39,511 nt of DNA from DASXMR01 sp036495525 (lineage in GTDB: Bacteria; Actinomycetota; Actinomycetes; Streptosporangiales; Streptosporangiaceae). The position numbers and the translations under genes were made by a program. The stretch spans positions 1-39,511 of the forward strand of contig DASXMR010000018.1 of assembly GCA_036495525.1 (NCBI GenBank). The letters are read 5' to 3'. Of the stretch, positions 7,743 to 14,916 are shown one piece after another. The notes under the pieces were generated by a model that worked only from the letters and a program-made list of their open reading frames with translations, was not told where the DNA came from and ran no database searches. Every line of letters starts with the position of its first letter. The first letter of the stretch is position 1.

Positions 7743-8702
7743 ATGTTTACTGGGAGCATGGCCGCGCGGGGAGGCGGGGACGGGCGCGTCGCGCTGGTAG
7801 CCGGCGCGACCCGCGGTGCCGGCCGGGCGATCGCCGTGGAGCTGGCCAGGGCGGGACTGTTTGTCTACGCCACCGGCCGCAGCAGCCGGCTGTCCGGGCG
7901 GTCCGAGCTGGACCGGCCGGAGACCATCGAGGAGACAGGCGAGCTGATCGGCCGCGCGGGCGGGACGGGTGCCGCGCTGGTAGTCGATCACGAGGACCCG
8001 GCTGCCGTGACCGCCCTGGCGGACACCGTCGAGAGTGCACACGGCCGTCTCGACGTGCTGGTCAACGACATCTTCGGCGGTGACCGGTACGCCGAGTGGG
8101 ACAGGCCGCTGTGGGAGCACGACTGGGCGGGCGGGCTGCGGATGCTGCAGATGGGCGTGCACACTCACCTCATCACCAGCCGGGCTGCCATCCCGCTGAT
8201 GCTGCGCACGGCCAGCGCCAAGGGCAGCGCTGGCCTGGTCATCGAGATGACGGACGGCACGTCAGCGGCCAACGCGGACTTCCGGCGCAATGTCGGCTTC
8301 TACTACGACCTGGTCAAGGCCAATGTCGAGCGGATCGTCAAGGGCCTCACCGCCGAGCTCGAGGACCTGCCGGTCACCGCTGTCGGCGTGACGCCGGGCT
8401 GGCTGCGCTCGGAGAAAATGCTGGATAACTTCGGCGTCACCGAGGACACCTGGCGCGAGGCCTGCGCCAAGACGCCCGGTTTCGGGATCTCTGAGTCGCC
8501 CGCTTATGTCGCCCGTGGTGTCGCGGCGCTCGCTGCAGCGCCGGATGCGGCCCGCTGGGCTGGCACGATCCTCAGCTCCCGCCAGCTGGCGGACGCCTAC
8601 GGCGTCACCGACACCGACGGCAGCAAGCCTGACTGCTGGGGCTACCTGGCCGCTTACGGCTGGGAACGCGAGGACGGCGAGGGCATCGACCAGTTCCGCT
8701 GA
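7743..8702 (+). CDS. Short-chain dehydrogenase/reductase (DHRS1-like)
   Basis: This is a 319-residue Rossmann oxidoreductase. RVALVAGATRGAGRAIAVEL is the nucleotide-binding turn (TGxxxGxG variant), and VYATGRSSRLSGRS after strand 2 suggests NADP(H). LDVLVNDIFGGD replaces the usual NNAG, as in the DHRS1-like branch. VIEMTDGTS carries the Ser side of the active site, and FYYDLVKANVERI gives the catalytic Tyr-x-x-x-Lys. The C-terminus (VTPGWLRSEKMLDNFGVTE) is the conserved PG motif and substrate cap. Starts at ATG 7743, with ATG 7758 as a possible alternative. Nudix and VOC genes follow on the same strand. Substrate unknown. Confidence 0.88.
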   Translation: MFTGSMAARGGGDGRVALVAGATRGAGRAIAVELARAGLFVYATGRSSRLSGRSELDRPETIEETGELIGRAGGTGAALVVDHEDPAAVTALADTVESAHGRLDVLVNDIFGGDRYAEWDRPLWEHDWAGGLRMLQMGVHTHLITSRAAIPLMLRTASAKGSAGLVIEMTDGTSAANADFRRNVGFYYDLVKANVERIVKGLTAELEDLPVTAVGVTPGWLRSEKMLDNFGVTEDTWREACAKTPGFGISESPAYVARGVAALAAAPDAARWAGTILSSRQLADAYGVTDTDGSKPDCWGYLAAYGWEREDGEGIDQFR

Positions 8703-8789
8703 TCCCGGCGGCCCGCTGCCGACCCGCGATAGCTCTGGCCGCCCGGCCAGCGGGGACGGAATGTCGGCGACCTGAGATAGACGTGGAGC

Positions 8790-9404
8790 ATGCAGGCGCC
8801 AGCTCATGCGCTCCCGGACCTGGTCGCCGGCATCGTCCCGGCTGACGAGCTTGAGCAGGCTCATCAGGCGGGCGTGCTGGCCTGGCTGGAGAGCACGCGC
8901 GACATCTACCGGCGCGGCAAGCCTGCGACGCCGCCCAGGCACCTGGTCTCGTACGGGGTCCTGATTGATCCGGACGAGCAGAGCCTGTTCCTGGTGGATC
9001 ACCGTCTTGCCGGACTGTGGCTGCCGCCCGGCGGCCATGTGGAGCCGGGCGAGGACCCGGCCGACACGGTGCGGCGCGAGACGAGGGAGGAGCTGGACAT
9101 CGAGGCCGAATTCTCGATCGCCGGGCCCGCGCCGGTTTTCCTGACCGTGACCCGCACCGCCGGTGCCGGCCGCCACACGGACGTGAGCTTGTGGTACGTG
9201 ATCTCCGGGAATGCCAGCTCGCCGATCAGGCTCGATGACCGGGAATTCGCCGGCGGGCGCTGGTGGGCGCCAGCTGAGCTGCAGTCCGCCGACCCGGCCA
9301 TGTTCGACCCCCACCTCGGACGCTTCCTGGCCAAGATCCGCTCAGGCACCGCCGGCCGGCCCGCTGCCACGGCCAGCCCGCAGGACCGCCTATCTGACTG
9401 CTGA
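8790..9404 (+). CDS. Nudix hydrolase
   Basis: This is a 204-residue protein with a Nudix box GHVEPGEDPADTVRRETREE followed by LDI, fitting Gx5Ex7REUxEExGU with Asp in place of the final Gly. The box lies roughly at residues 80-102, with a helical N-terminal extension (DLVAGIVPADELEQAHQAGV) seen in actinobacterial Nudix proteins. It should hydrolyse a nucleoside-diphosphate-linked substrate using Mg or Mn. The domain ends around FAGGRWWAPAEL. It starts 87 nt after the SDR gene and precedes the VOC gene by 17 nt, so Nudix and VOC are probably co-transcribed. Confidence 0.87.
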   Translation: MQAPAHALPDLVAGIVPADELEQAHQAGVLAWLESTRDIYRRGKPATPPRHLVSYGVLIDPDEQSLFLVDHRLAGLWLPPGGHVEPGEDPADTVRRETREELDIEAEFSIAGPAPVFLTVTRTAGAGRHTDVSLWYVISGNASSPIRLDDREFAGGRWWAPAELQSADPAMFDPHLGRFLAKIRSGTAGRPAATASPQDRLSDC

Positions 9405-9421
9405 CCCGAAGGAGGAGACCG

Positions 9422-9874
9422 ATGGCTGCACGGTTCCAGCTGGTGATCGACTGCAAGGACCCGGAGCTGGTGACCCGATTCTGGGCTGCCGCCCTCGGAT
9501 ATGTCCTTGAGCCACCCCCGCCCGGATTCGCCACCTGGGATGACTGGCGGCGCGACATCGGGCTGCCCGAGAGCGAGCTGGGCGGCGGCGCGGACTCCAT
9601 CATCGACCCGGACGGAGCCGGACCGCGAATCTGGTTCCAGGTGGTGCCGGACGGCAAGGAAGCGGCAGTGAAGAACCGGCTGCATCTGGACATTCACGCC
9701 AGCGGCGGCCGGGCGCTTCCGCTCGCGACGCGCCGCCAGCGCGTCGACGCCGAGGCAAGGCGGCTCTCCGGACTCGGTGCCACGATCTTCGGCGCCCTGA
9801 GCGAGGAGGAGGGTCTGGATCACTACGCGGTCGGGATGAAGGATCCCGAGGGTAACGAGTTCGACATCAACTGA
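9422..9874 (+). CDS. VOC family (glyoxalase-like) protein
   Basis: The start ATG at 9422 has an excellent upstream site (AAGGAGGAGA, about 4 nt before). The 150-residue product opens FQLVIDCKDPELVTRFWAAA and continues LGY, the first beta-alpha-beta unit of the glyoxalase-like domain. The second unit is KNRLHLDIHASGG, where His takes the metal-ligand position. It ends YAVGMKDPEGNEFDI, the standard VOC closing strand with Glu as ligand. This is the single-domain actinobacterial glyoxalase-like subfamily, usually homodimeric. The reaction is unknown; members may bind metals or antibiotics. Confidence 0.88.
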   Translation: MAARFQLVIDCKDPELVTRFWAAALGYVLEPPPPGFATWDDWRRDIGLPESELGGGADSIIDPDGAGPRIWFQVVPDGKEAAVKNRLHLDIHASGGRALPLATRRQRVDAEARRLSGLGATIFGALSEEEGLDHYAVGMKDPEGNEFDIN

Positions 9875-9902
9875 CGGCCGCCCCCTGAACGCTGACTCGC
9901 CG

Positions 9903-10382
9903 CTACGTCCTCAGCCCGAAGACGGCAGCAGTCCAGCCCGTATCCAGCACCCCGTCGTCGATCGCATCGCCGATGGCGCGCTCCTCGAAGCGGAAGTGCG
10001 ATTCCATGATCGCCGCCAGCCCGTCGAGCTCTCGCCGGATCATCTCCTGCCGTTCCGGCGCGGCGACGGCCGCCGGCCGGACGAGATCCCGCACGCTGGC
10101 CAGGATGCCCGCGACCAGCTGGTGATCTTCGGTGAGCTTCCGCACGACGTCCTTCAGGTCCGGCCGGGCGCGCAGTAGCTCGGCGAACAGCCCGGCATCC
10201 TCGCCTTCGTGGTGCGCTGACAGTGCCGAGCAGAAGGCCAGGCAGTGGGTCATCAGCGCCTCGGCGGCTTGCCCTGAGCCAGGATCGGCCCGCAGGTCGT
10301 GCAGTTGCTGCCGGAGGACTGCGTGCGCCTGGCTCAGCTGCTGGCTCCATGCCAGCACCCGGCTGGCATCCTGTGCGGGCAC
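9903..10382 (-). CDS. Hemerythrin-domain protein
   Basis: This is a 159-residue all-helical protein with the hemerythrin HHE ligand pattern: QAHAVLRQQLHDL on helix 1, LSAHHEGEDAGLF on helix 2, LTEDHQLVAGIL on helix 3 and MESHFRFEERAIG on helix 4. These supply the His/Glu residues that bind a non-haem diiron centre for O2, NO or peroxide sensing or handling. The start is GTG 10382, only 5 nt after the stop of the DinB gene, so it is probably translated from a shared mRNA. It lacks a membrane segment and should be cytosolic. Confidence 0.85.
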   Translation of the reverse strand: MPAQDASRVLAWSQQLSQAHAVLRQQLHDLRADPGSGQAAEALMTHCLAFCSALSAHHEGEDAGLFAELLRARPDLKDVVRKLTEDHQLVAGILASVRDLVRPAAVAAPERQEMIRRELDGLAAIMESHFRFEERAIGDAIDDGVLDTGWTAAVFGLRT

Positions 10383-10387
10383 GCTCG

Positions 10388-10981
10388 TTACTGACCTACC
10401 CGGCCATCGATCCGCTCCCGGAGCAAATCCGCGTGGCCGCAGTGCCTGGCGTACTCCTCAATCATGTGCACGAGCACTTCGCGCAGCGCAATGTCCGCAC
10501 CAGGCGCGATCGTTCCGGTGATCCCCAGGTCCGGCGCCGCGTCGGCGAATTCCCTGGCAAACGCCACCTCGACCCGCCAGGCAGCCCACGCCTCGTCTAC
10601 GAGCACGGGGTCGGGCAGCGCGCCGTCGAATGCCGCCTCGCGGTCCTGCTCGGTGCGGAAGAGCAGCGGCGCTTCCTCGCCCGCCAGCACCTGGCGGAAC
10701 CAGCGCCGCTCCACGTCAGCAAGATGGCGGACGAGGCCGAGCAGCGACATGGTAGACGGCGGGACCGAGCGGCTGGCCATCCCGGCCGCGTCGAGGCCCT
10801 GGCACTTGAGCTCGAGAGTCTGGCGGTAGGCGTGCAGGTAGTCGGTCAGCGTCGCCCGCTCGCCGACGGACAGGGCCTGGCTGCGCGGGTCCTCGTCCGG
10901 CGGCACGAACATGTCCTGCCAGCCGAACTGGCGGACAACCGCGACGCCGGCCGGCTGGCCTGGCTCTTCCTCGGTCGGCAT
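10388..10981 (-). CDS. DinB/DUF664 family metal-binding protein
   Basis: This is a 197-residue four-helix-bundle protein. LLGLVRHLADVERRW (His86) and VHMIEEYARHCGHADLLRER (His180, His183) are the conserved histidines that bind one divalent metal in DinB/DUF664 proteins. The family includes mycothiol- and bacillithiol-dependent S-transferases, so thiol conjugation is plausible in an actinobacterium, but the substrate is unknown. The N-terminus (FGWQDMFVPPDEDPR) is the usual actinobacterial lead-in. It starts at ATG 10981 and is the first gene of a two-gene unit with the hemerythrin. Confidence 0.85.
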   Translation of the reverse strand: MPTEEEPGQPAGVAVVRQFGWQDMFVPPDEDPRSQALSVGERATLTDYLHAYRQTLELKCQGLDAAGMASRSVPPSTMSLLGLVRHLADVERRWFRQVLAGEEAPLLFRTEQDREAAFDGALPDPVLVDEAWAAWRVEVAFAREFADAAPDLGITGTIAPGADIALREVLVHMIEEYARHCGHADLLRERIDGRVGQ

Positions 10982-11113
10982 CCCTGCACACTATCCCTCC
11001 TGCCTGCTGGCGCCTGGACGGGACAGCGGCGACGCTGCGAGCTGCCCCGGTAGCCGCCTGAACTGCGGATAGTCGCTGGAGCAGAACCCGCTCGTGTGCT
11101 AGGCACGACACAC

Positions 11114-11716
11114 ATGCAGCACAGCGACGTGTCCGTGTTCCCGGCCAACCAGGTGAGCTGGGACGACCTGCAGGCGGTGTTCGGCCGGGGCGCCGCGGCG
11201 AAGTGCCAGTGCCAGCGGATCAAGCTGGGCGATCACGACTGGTATCGCATGCCGGTCGAGGAGCGGGCGCACCGGCTGCGCAGCGAGACCGAGTGCGGCC
11301 ACCCAGACGCCGAAGGCACGAGCGGCATGGTCGCGTATCTGGACGACACGCCGGTCGGCTGGGTAGCAGTCGAGCCGCGGGCTGCCTACCGGCGGCTGCG
11401 CGGGTCGTCGGTGCCGTGGGCCGGCCGGCTGGAGGACCCGGACGATCCTGATGTCTGGGCGATCGCCTGCTTCGCCATCCGCCCCGGTTACCGGGGACAA
11501 GGCCTCACCCGGCCGCTCGCGGCCGCGGCCGTCGAGTACGCGCGGGCGCGCGGCGCCAAGGCCGTTGAGGGGTACCCGATGCTACCCAGGCCAGGGCAGA
11601 AGGTGTCCTGGGGCGAGATGAACGTGGGTTCTCGCAGCACGTTCATAGCGGCCGGATTCCGCGAGGTCAGTCACCCGACCACCCGCCGCGTGGTGATGCG
11701 CGTCGAACTGGATTAG
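11114..11716 (+). CDS. GNAT family N-acetyltransferase
   Basis: This gives 200 residues from ATG 11114; a GTG at 11096 would add six, and neither has a clear ribosome-binding site. Motif A is FAIRPGYRGQGLTRPLAAAA (R-G-Q-G-L/I-x), followed by AVEYARARGAKAVEGYPM. The early Cys pair in KCQCQRIKLGDHDW and GDHDWYRMPVEER belong to a common actinobacterial GNAT subfamily with an N-terminal Cys-rich segment. The closing FIAAGFREVSHPT is GNAT motif B. It probably acetylates a small amine. The gene diverges from the DinB gene across a 130-nt gap. Confidence 0.85.
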   Translation: MQHSDVSVFPANQVSWDDLQAVFGRGAAAKCQCQRIKLGDHDWYRMPVEERAHRLRSETECGHPDAEGTSGMVAYLDDTPVGWVAVEPRAAYRRLRGSSVPWAGRLEDPDDPDVWAIACFAIRPGYRGQGLTRPLAAAAVEYARARGAKAVEGYPMLPRPGQKVSWGEMNVGSRSTFIAAGFREVSHPTTRRVVMRVELD

Positions 11717-11782
11717 CGGCTGCTAGCCCTGGGCCGAGCCTGGCCGAAGGGCAGGGGCCGTTGGGTCACCAGGTCACGCAGG

Positions 11783-12754
11783 TCAGCGCAGCGCGCTGGC
11801 TGGCCGGATCTCCCAGCTCGTCCAGAGCGGCCGGTAGCCCATCCGGTTCCAGAAGGGCGCGGACAGCGGATTCAGCAGGCCGTGATGCAGCAGCGTGACA
11901 GCCACCCCGGCCGCGTCGAGCTCGCGGTGCAAGCGGGCCACCAGTGCGGTGCCCACGCCCGAGCCGCGCTCATCCGGCAGTACCGACAGGGTGCCGAGGT
12001 AGGCGACCGGGCTCTGGCTGGTGACCGCGGCTATCCAGCGCGCCCGGTCGGGCGGCTCCGCCACCAGCAGCCCGACGGCCTGACCGTCCCGCTCGGCGAG
12101 CCAGGTCCACGGCTGCGGCAGCGCGAGCGTGCGCCGGGCGGCCCGCCGCTCGGCTCGCTCGGCGTCCGGGCGCAGCAGCACGCTCCCGAACTGCTGGTCA
12201 AAGCGGATGACCTCCAGGGTGAGCTCGGTGAAGGCGCCAGCGTCAGCAGGTCCGGCCGGCCGGATCCGCACGCCAGCCGGGGCAGGATCGGCGTCCGGCA
12301 CCGCTCGTCCGGTAGGCCTGGCCGCGATGACGGTGAGCGGCTGCAGGCCGTGGCGCAGCAGCGCGCGCACCCCGGCTGCGTCCCGGCTCGGCCACCTGAC
12401 CGCTGCCTGGCTGTCCTCGCCCGCCGAGGCTGGCTCTGTCATCAGGTGCGCACGCCAGCGGACCAGCAGCTCATCGACCCCAGCCCCGATGCCCGGCTCG
12501 CCGGGATCGCCGGCCACCAGGCCCGTGAGCCAGAACTGGCTAGCCGCGCCCCAGGCGAGCTCAGCAGCTCCGGGCCCGACCTTCCGGTGGCTGCACCAGC
12601 CGAGCGCTGCAGCCTGGCCGTCCGCCGCCGGAACGGCAAGCTTGGCGCCGCATTGCGAGGACGCGGACGGCGCCGGGTCAGGCAGCAGCGGGTCGATGCG
12701 CCGCCAGCGATCGGCTGCGGAGCGGATCACGTCCTCGGCAAAGACAGCTGGCAT
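11783..12754 (-). CDS. Tandem GNAT protein with degenerate N-terminal half
   Basis: This is a 323-residue protein. The C-terminal half begins VRIRPAGPADAGAFTELTLE and contains LGTLSVLPDERGSGVGTALV, an intact acetyl-CoA loop (R-G-S-G-V/I-G), then VTLLHHGLLNPLSAPFWNRM and GYRPL, the GNAT motif B. The N-terminal half (1-150) looks like a GNAT fold that lost its acetyl-CoA loop (RWPSRDAAGVRALLRHGLQP resembles a motif-B remnant). Start ATG 12754 has GGGAGG about 4 nt upstream. It faces the ArsR gene across a 203-nt divergent intergenic region containing an AT-rich palindrome. Confidence 0.8.
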   Translation of the reverse strand: MPAVFAEDVIRSAADRWRRIDPLLPDPAPSASSQCGAKLAVPAADGQAAALGWCSHRKVGPGAAELAWGAASQFWLTGLVAGDPGEPGIGAGVDELLVRWRAHLMTEPASAGEDSQAAVRWPSRDAAGVRALLRHGLQPLTVIAARPTGRAVPDADPAPAGVRIRPAGPADAGAFTELTLEVIRFDQQFGSVLLRPDAERAERRAARRTLALPQPWTWLAERDGQAVGLLVAEPPDRARWIAAVTSQSPVAYLGTLSVLPDERGSGVGTALVARLHRELDAAGVAVTLLHHGLLNPLSAPFWNRMGYRPLWTSWEIRPASALR

Positions 12755-12830
12755 GCAGCCTCCCGGCGGGCACTGGGACAGTGGCCGTGCCTGAACCCGA
12801 GCAGATTACCACTATGACCGTTATGAGCTA

Positions 12831-12842
12831 TTTATTAATAAA
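12831..12842. promoter_or_regulatory. AT-only palindrome in a divergent promoter region
   Basis: TTTATTAATAAA is a perfect 12-bp palindrome inside a 14-nt all-A/T run (12829-12842), very unusual in this GC-rich DNA. It lies between the divergent GNAT (start 12754) and arsR (start 12958) genes, 77 nt from the GNAT start. It could be a protein-binding site or a promoter AT block; the protein is unknown. Confidence 0.4.
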
Positions 12843-12919
12843 CCGGATATCTGGACAGCCGCACCGGGCTGCGCCGACCGTCAGCCGCGCCGCCGATTGG
12901 CTGACCGTACCCAGATGCC

Positions 12920-12971
12920 TTGACATGAGCGCATCGGTTAGAGGAACCTAACGGTTAGTGAATACTAACCG
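12920..12971 (+). promoter_or_regulatory. Candidate promoter and tandem operator of arsR-SRPBCC
   Basis: A consensus -35 hexamer TTGACA lies at 12920-12925; no good -10 is obvious. Downstream are two inverted repeats with 6-nt spacers: GTTAG (12937-12941) / CTAAC (12948-12952), and CGGTTAG (12952-12958) / CTAACCG (12965-12971). They share half-sites offset by 17 nt, and the second covers the GTG start codon of the ArsR gene. This is the layout of an autoregulatory ArsR operator that would block transcription initiation. Confidence 0.6.
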
Positions 12972-13308
12972 AGAGGCGGGCCGGTGGGGGGCGCTCGCCG
13001 ACGGCACTCGCCTGGCGATCGTGGCGCGCCTGGCCGACCGGCCCCTTTCTGTCGGGGAACTGGCCGCCGGGCTGCCGGTGAGCCGGTCGGCGGTGTCCCA
13101 GCATCTGCGCATCCTCAAGGACGCCGGCCTGGTGCAGGACGTGGCCGCGGGAACCCGCCGGATCTACCGGCTCAACCCGCTCGCGCTGGCGGCCCTGCGC
13201 GATCAGCTCGACACCTACTGGCGGCGAGCGCTGGCCGGATACGCCGAAGCCGTGCAATCGCCCTCCGTGCAAGCGACCGCCGCGCACGCGCCAGCCGAGG
13301 AGGATTAG
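12958..13308 (+). CDS. ArsR-type winged-helix regulator
   Basis: This is a 116-residue protein with GTG start (GAGGA about 12 nt upstream, inside the operator). WGALADGTRLAIVARLADRP is the family opening, and VGELAAGLPVSRSAVSQHLR is the helix-turn-helix, followed by LKDAGLVQDVAAGTRRIYRL, the wing. No metal-binding ELCVCDL-type motif is present, which fits the SdpR/ArsR subfamily that pairs with SRPBCC proteins rather than an arsenic sensor. Its stop codon directly abuts the ATG of the SRPBCC gene, so the two are translationally linked. The tandem repeats over its own start suggest autorepression. Confidence 0.9.
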   Translation: MNTNREAGRWGALADGTRLAIVARLADRPLSVGELAAGLPVSRSAVSQHLRILKDAGLVQDVAAGTRRIYRLNPLALAALRDQLDTYWRRALAGYAEAVQSPSVQATAAHAPAEED

Positions 13309-13791
13309 ATGGCCAAGACCGAGACCGCGACGGTCAGCAGGCAGATCGTCGTCGATGCGCCGATCGAGCGTGCCTTCACGGTGTTCACCGACCGGTTCGG
13401 GGACTTCAAGCCAGCCGAGCACAACCTGCTCGGCGCGCCGATAGCCGACACGGTGTTCGAGCCTCGGGTCGGCGGCAGCATCATTGACCGGGCGTCCGAC
13501 GGCACGGAGTGCCGGTGGGCGCGGATCCTGGCCTTCGATCCGCCCGACCGGGTGGTGTTCAGCTGGGATATCAGTCCGCGGTGGACCATCGAGACCGACC
13601 CGGCGCAGACCAGCGAGGTGGAGGTCCGCTTCTACGCCGAGTCGCCTGCCAGCACGCGGGTCGAACTGGTGCACCGGTACATCGACCGGCACGGTCCCGG
13701 ATGGGAAGCGGTCCGCGACGGTGTCGACGGATCGCAGGGCTGGCCCCTGTACCTGGACCGGTATACCGCACTGCTCAGCGAAGCGAGCTAG
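13309..13791 (+). CDS. SRPBCC / AHSA1-like protein
   Basis: This is a 160-residue START-like fold protein. It opens VSRQIVVDAPIERAFTVFTD, the usual SRPBCC first strand and helix, and has ADTVFEPRVGGSIIDR and WARILAFDPPDRVVFSWDIS, typical of the AHSA1 (activator of Hsp90 ATPase homologue 1-like) group. The closing helix is GWPLYLDRYTALLSEAS. The fold encloses a hydrophobic pocket for a small ligand, as yet unknown. The ATG follows the ArsR stop without a gap, with GAGGAGG just upstream. The ArsR plus AHSA1 pair is a recurrent actinobacterial module in which the regulator controls its partner. Confidence 0.9.
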   Translation: MAKTETATVSRQIVVDAPIERAFTVFTDRFGDFKPAEHNLLGAPIADTVFEPRVGGSIIDRASDGTECRWARILAFDPPDRVVFSWDISPRWTIETDPAQTSEVEVRFYAESPASTRVELVHRYIDRHGPGWEAVRDGVDGSQGWPLYLDRYTALLSEAS

Positions 13792-13920
13792 CGCCGAGGC
13801 GCCGTCGTCAGGACTCGAGATCCGCCCAGCAGGGCCGGAGTCACTGTCGCAGGCCAGTCGTATGCTCACTCGGCCGGTGCCGAACGCCAGGGCTGCCGGG
13901 TGGGTCCAGGGAGGTCACTG

Positions 13921-14916
13921 ATGTCATCAGCAGCCGACGGCGCCAGCGGGAAGGCAGAATCCGGCCAGGTGATCGGCTGGCTTCTCGGCTCCGACCCGGC
14001 GATCCGCTGGCAGGCGATGCGCGACCTGCGCGACGCCACGGAGCGGGAGTACCTGGCGGAGCGGGCCAGAGTCGAAACTGAGGGCTGGGGGGCACGGCTG
14101 CTCTCCCTCCAGGACGATGACGGCCAGTGGGCTGGCGGCTCCTTCCTCCCGCGGGGTTTCGACTTTCAGGAGTGGAAGGACGTCGGCCAGCCGTGGACGG
14201 CCACCGCATTTACCCTGTCGCAGCTCAGGGAATTCGGCCTCGATCCCGCTGCTGACCGGGCCAGGCGGACCGTCGAGCTGATCGGCGCCAGCTCGCGGTG
14301 GGATCACGACGGCCAGCCCTACTGGGAAGGCGAAGTCGAGGAGTGCATCAATGGCCGGGTGGTTGCCGACGGCGCGTATTTCGGGATCGACGTCTCGCCG
14401 ATTGTCAGCCGGCTGACCGGCGAGCGCCTCGACGACGGCGGCTGGAACTGCGAGCGGGCCGACGGCTCGGTCCGATCGTCCTTTGCCAGCACCATCAACG
14501 TGCTGGAAGGTCTGCTGGAGTACGAGCGAGCCACCGGCGGCACGCCTGAGTCCCGGCAGGCGCGCGAGTCAGGCGAGGAGTACCTGCTGCAGCGCAAGCT
14601 CTTCCGCAGGCTCAGCACCGGCGAGCCAGCCGACGAGCAGTTCCTGTCCTTCGTGCATCCCAGCCGCTGGCGGTACGACGTCCTGCGGGCGCTGGACTAC
14701 TTCCGCGCTGCCGCTGTGCTCACCGGCGCCCAGCCCGACCCGAGACTCGGCGAGGCAGTCGGGCACGTTCGCTCCAGGCGTCAGGACGACGGCACCTGGC
14801 TACTCGACGAGAACCTGCCCGGCCGCGTCTGGTTCGAGGTGGACGACGGAGCAGGCAAGCCATCGCGCTGGGTGACGCTGCGGGCGATGCGCGTCCTGCG
14901 ATGGTGGGACAGGTAA
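13921..14916 (+). CDS. Alpha/alpha-toroid (squalene-cyclase-like) protein
   Basis: ATG 13921 follows GGGAGG by 6 nt; the product is 331 residues. Residues about 64-70 (QDDDGQW) and a C-terminal copy near residue 290 (RQDDGTW) are QW-like repeats of terpenoid cyclase/prenyltransferase alpha-alpha toroids. Other toroid features are the helical segments around LIGASSRWDHDGQPYWEGE and VLRALDYFRAAAVLTGA. The DxDD or DxDDTA acid motif of true squalene/terpene cyclases is not visible, so cyclase activity is doubtful; a binding or scaffold role is possible. Its last 117 nt overlap the 3' end of the convergent YihY/BrkB gene. Confidence 0.75.
   Translation: MSSAADGASGKAESGQVIGWLLGSDPAIRWQAMRDLRDATEREYLAERARVETEGWGARLLSLQDDDGQWAGGSFLPRGFDFQEWKDVGQPWTATAFTLSQLREFGLDPAADRARRTVELIGASSRWDHDGQPYWEGEVEECINGRVVADGAYFGIDVSPIVSRLTGERLDDGGWNCERADGSVRSSFASTINVLEGLLEYERATGGTPESRQARESGEEYLLQRKLFRRLSTGEPADEQFLSFVHPSRWRYDVLRALDYFRAAAVLTGAQPDPRLGEAVGHVRSRRQDDGTWLLDENLPGRVWFEVDDGAGKPSRWVTLRAMRVLRWWDR

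Noticed and set aside
12936..12971. Iron box for IdeR at the arsR locus
   Set aside because: Half-sites resemble it, but the 19-bp TTAGGTTAG...CTAACCTAA layout and spacing are absent, so ArsR autoregulation is preferred.
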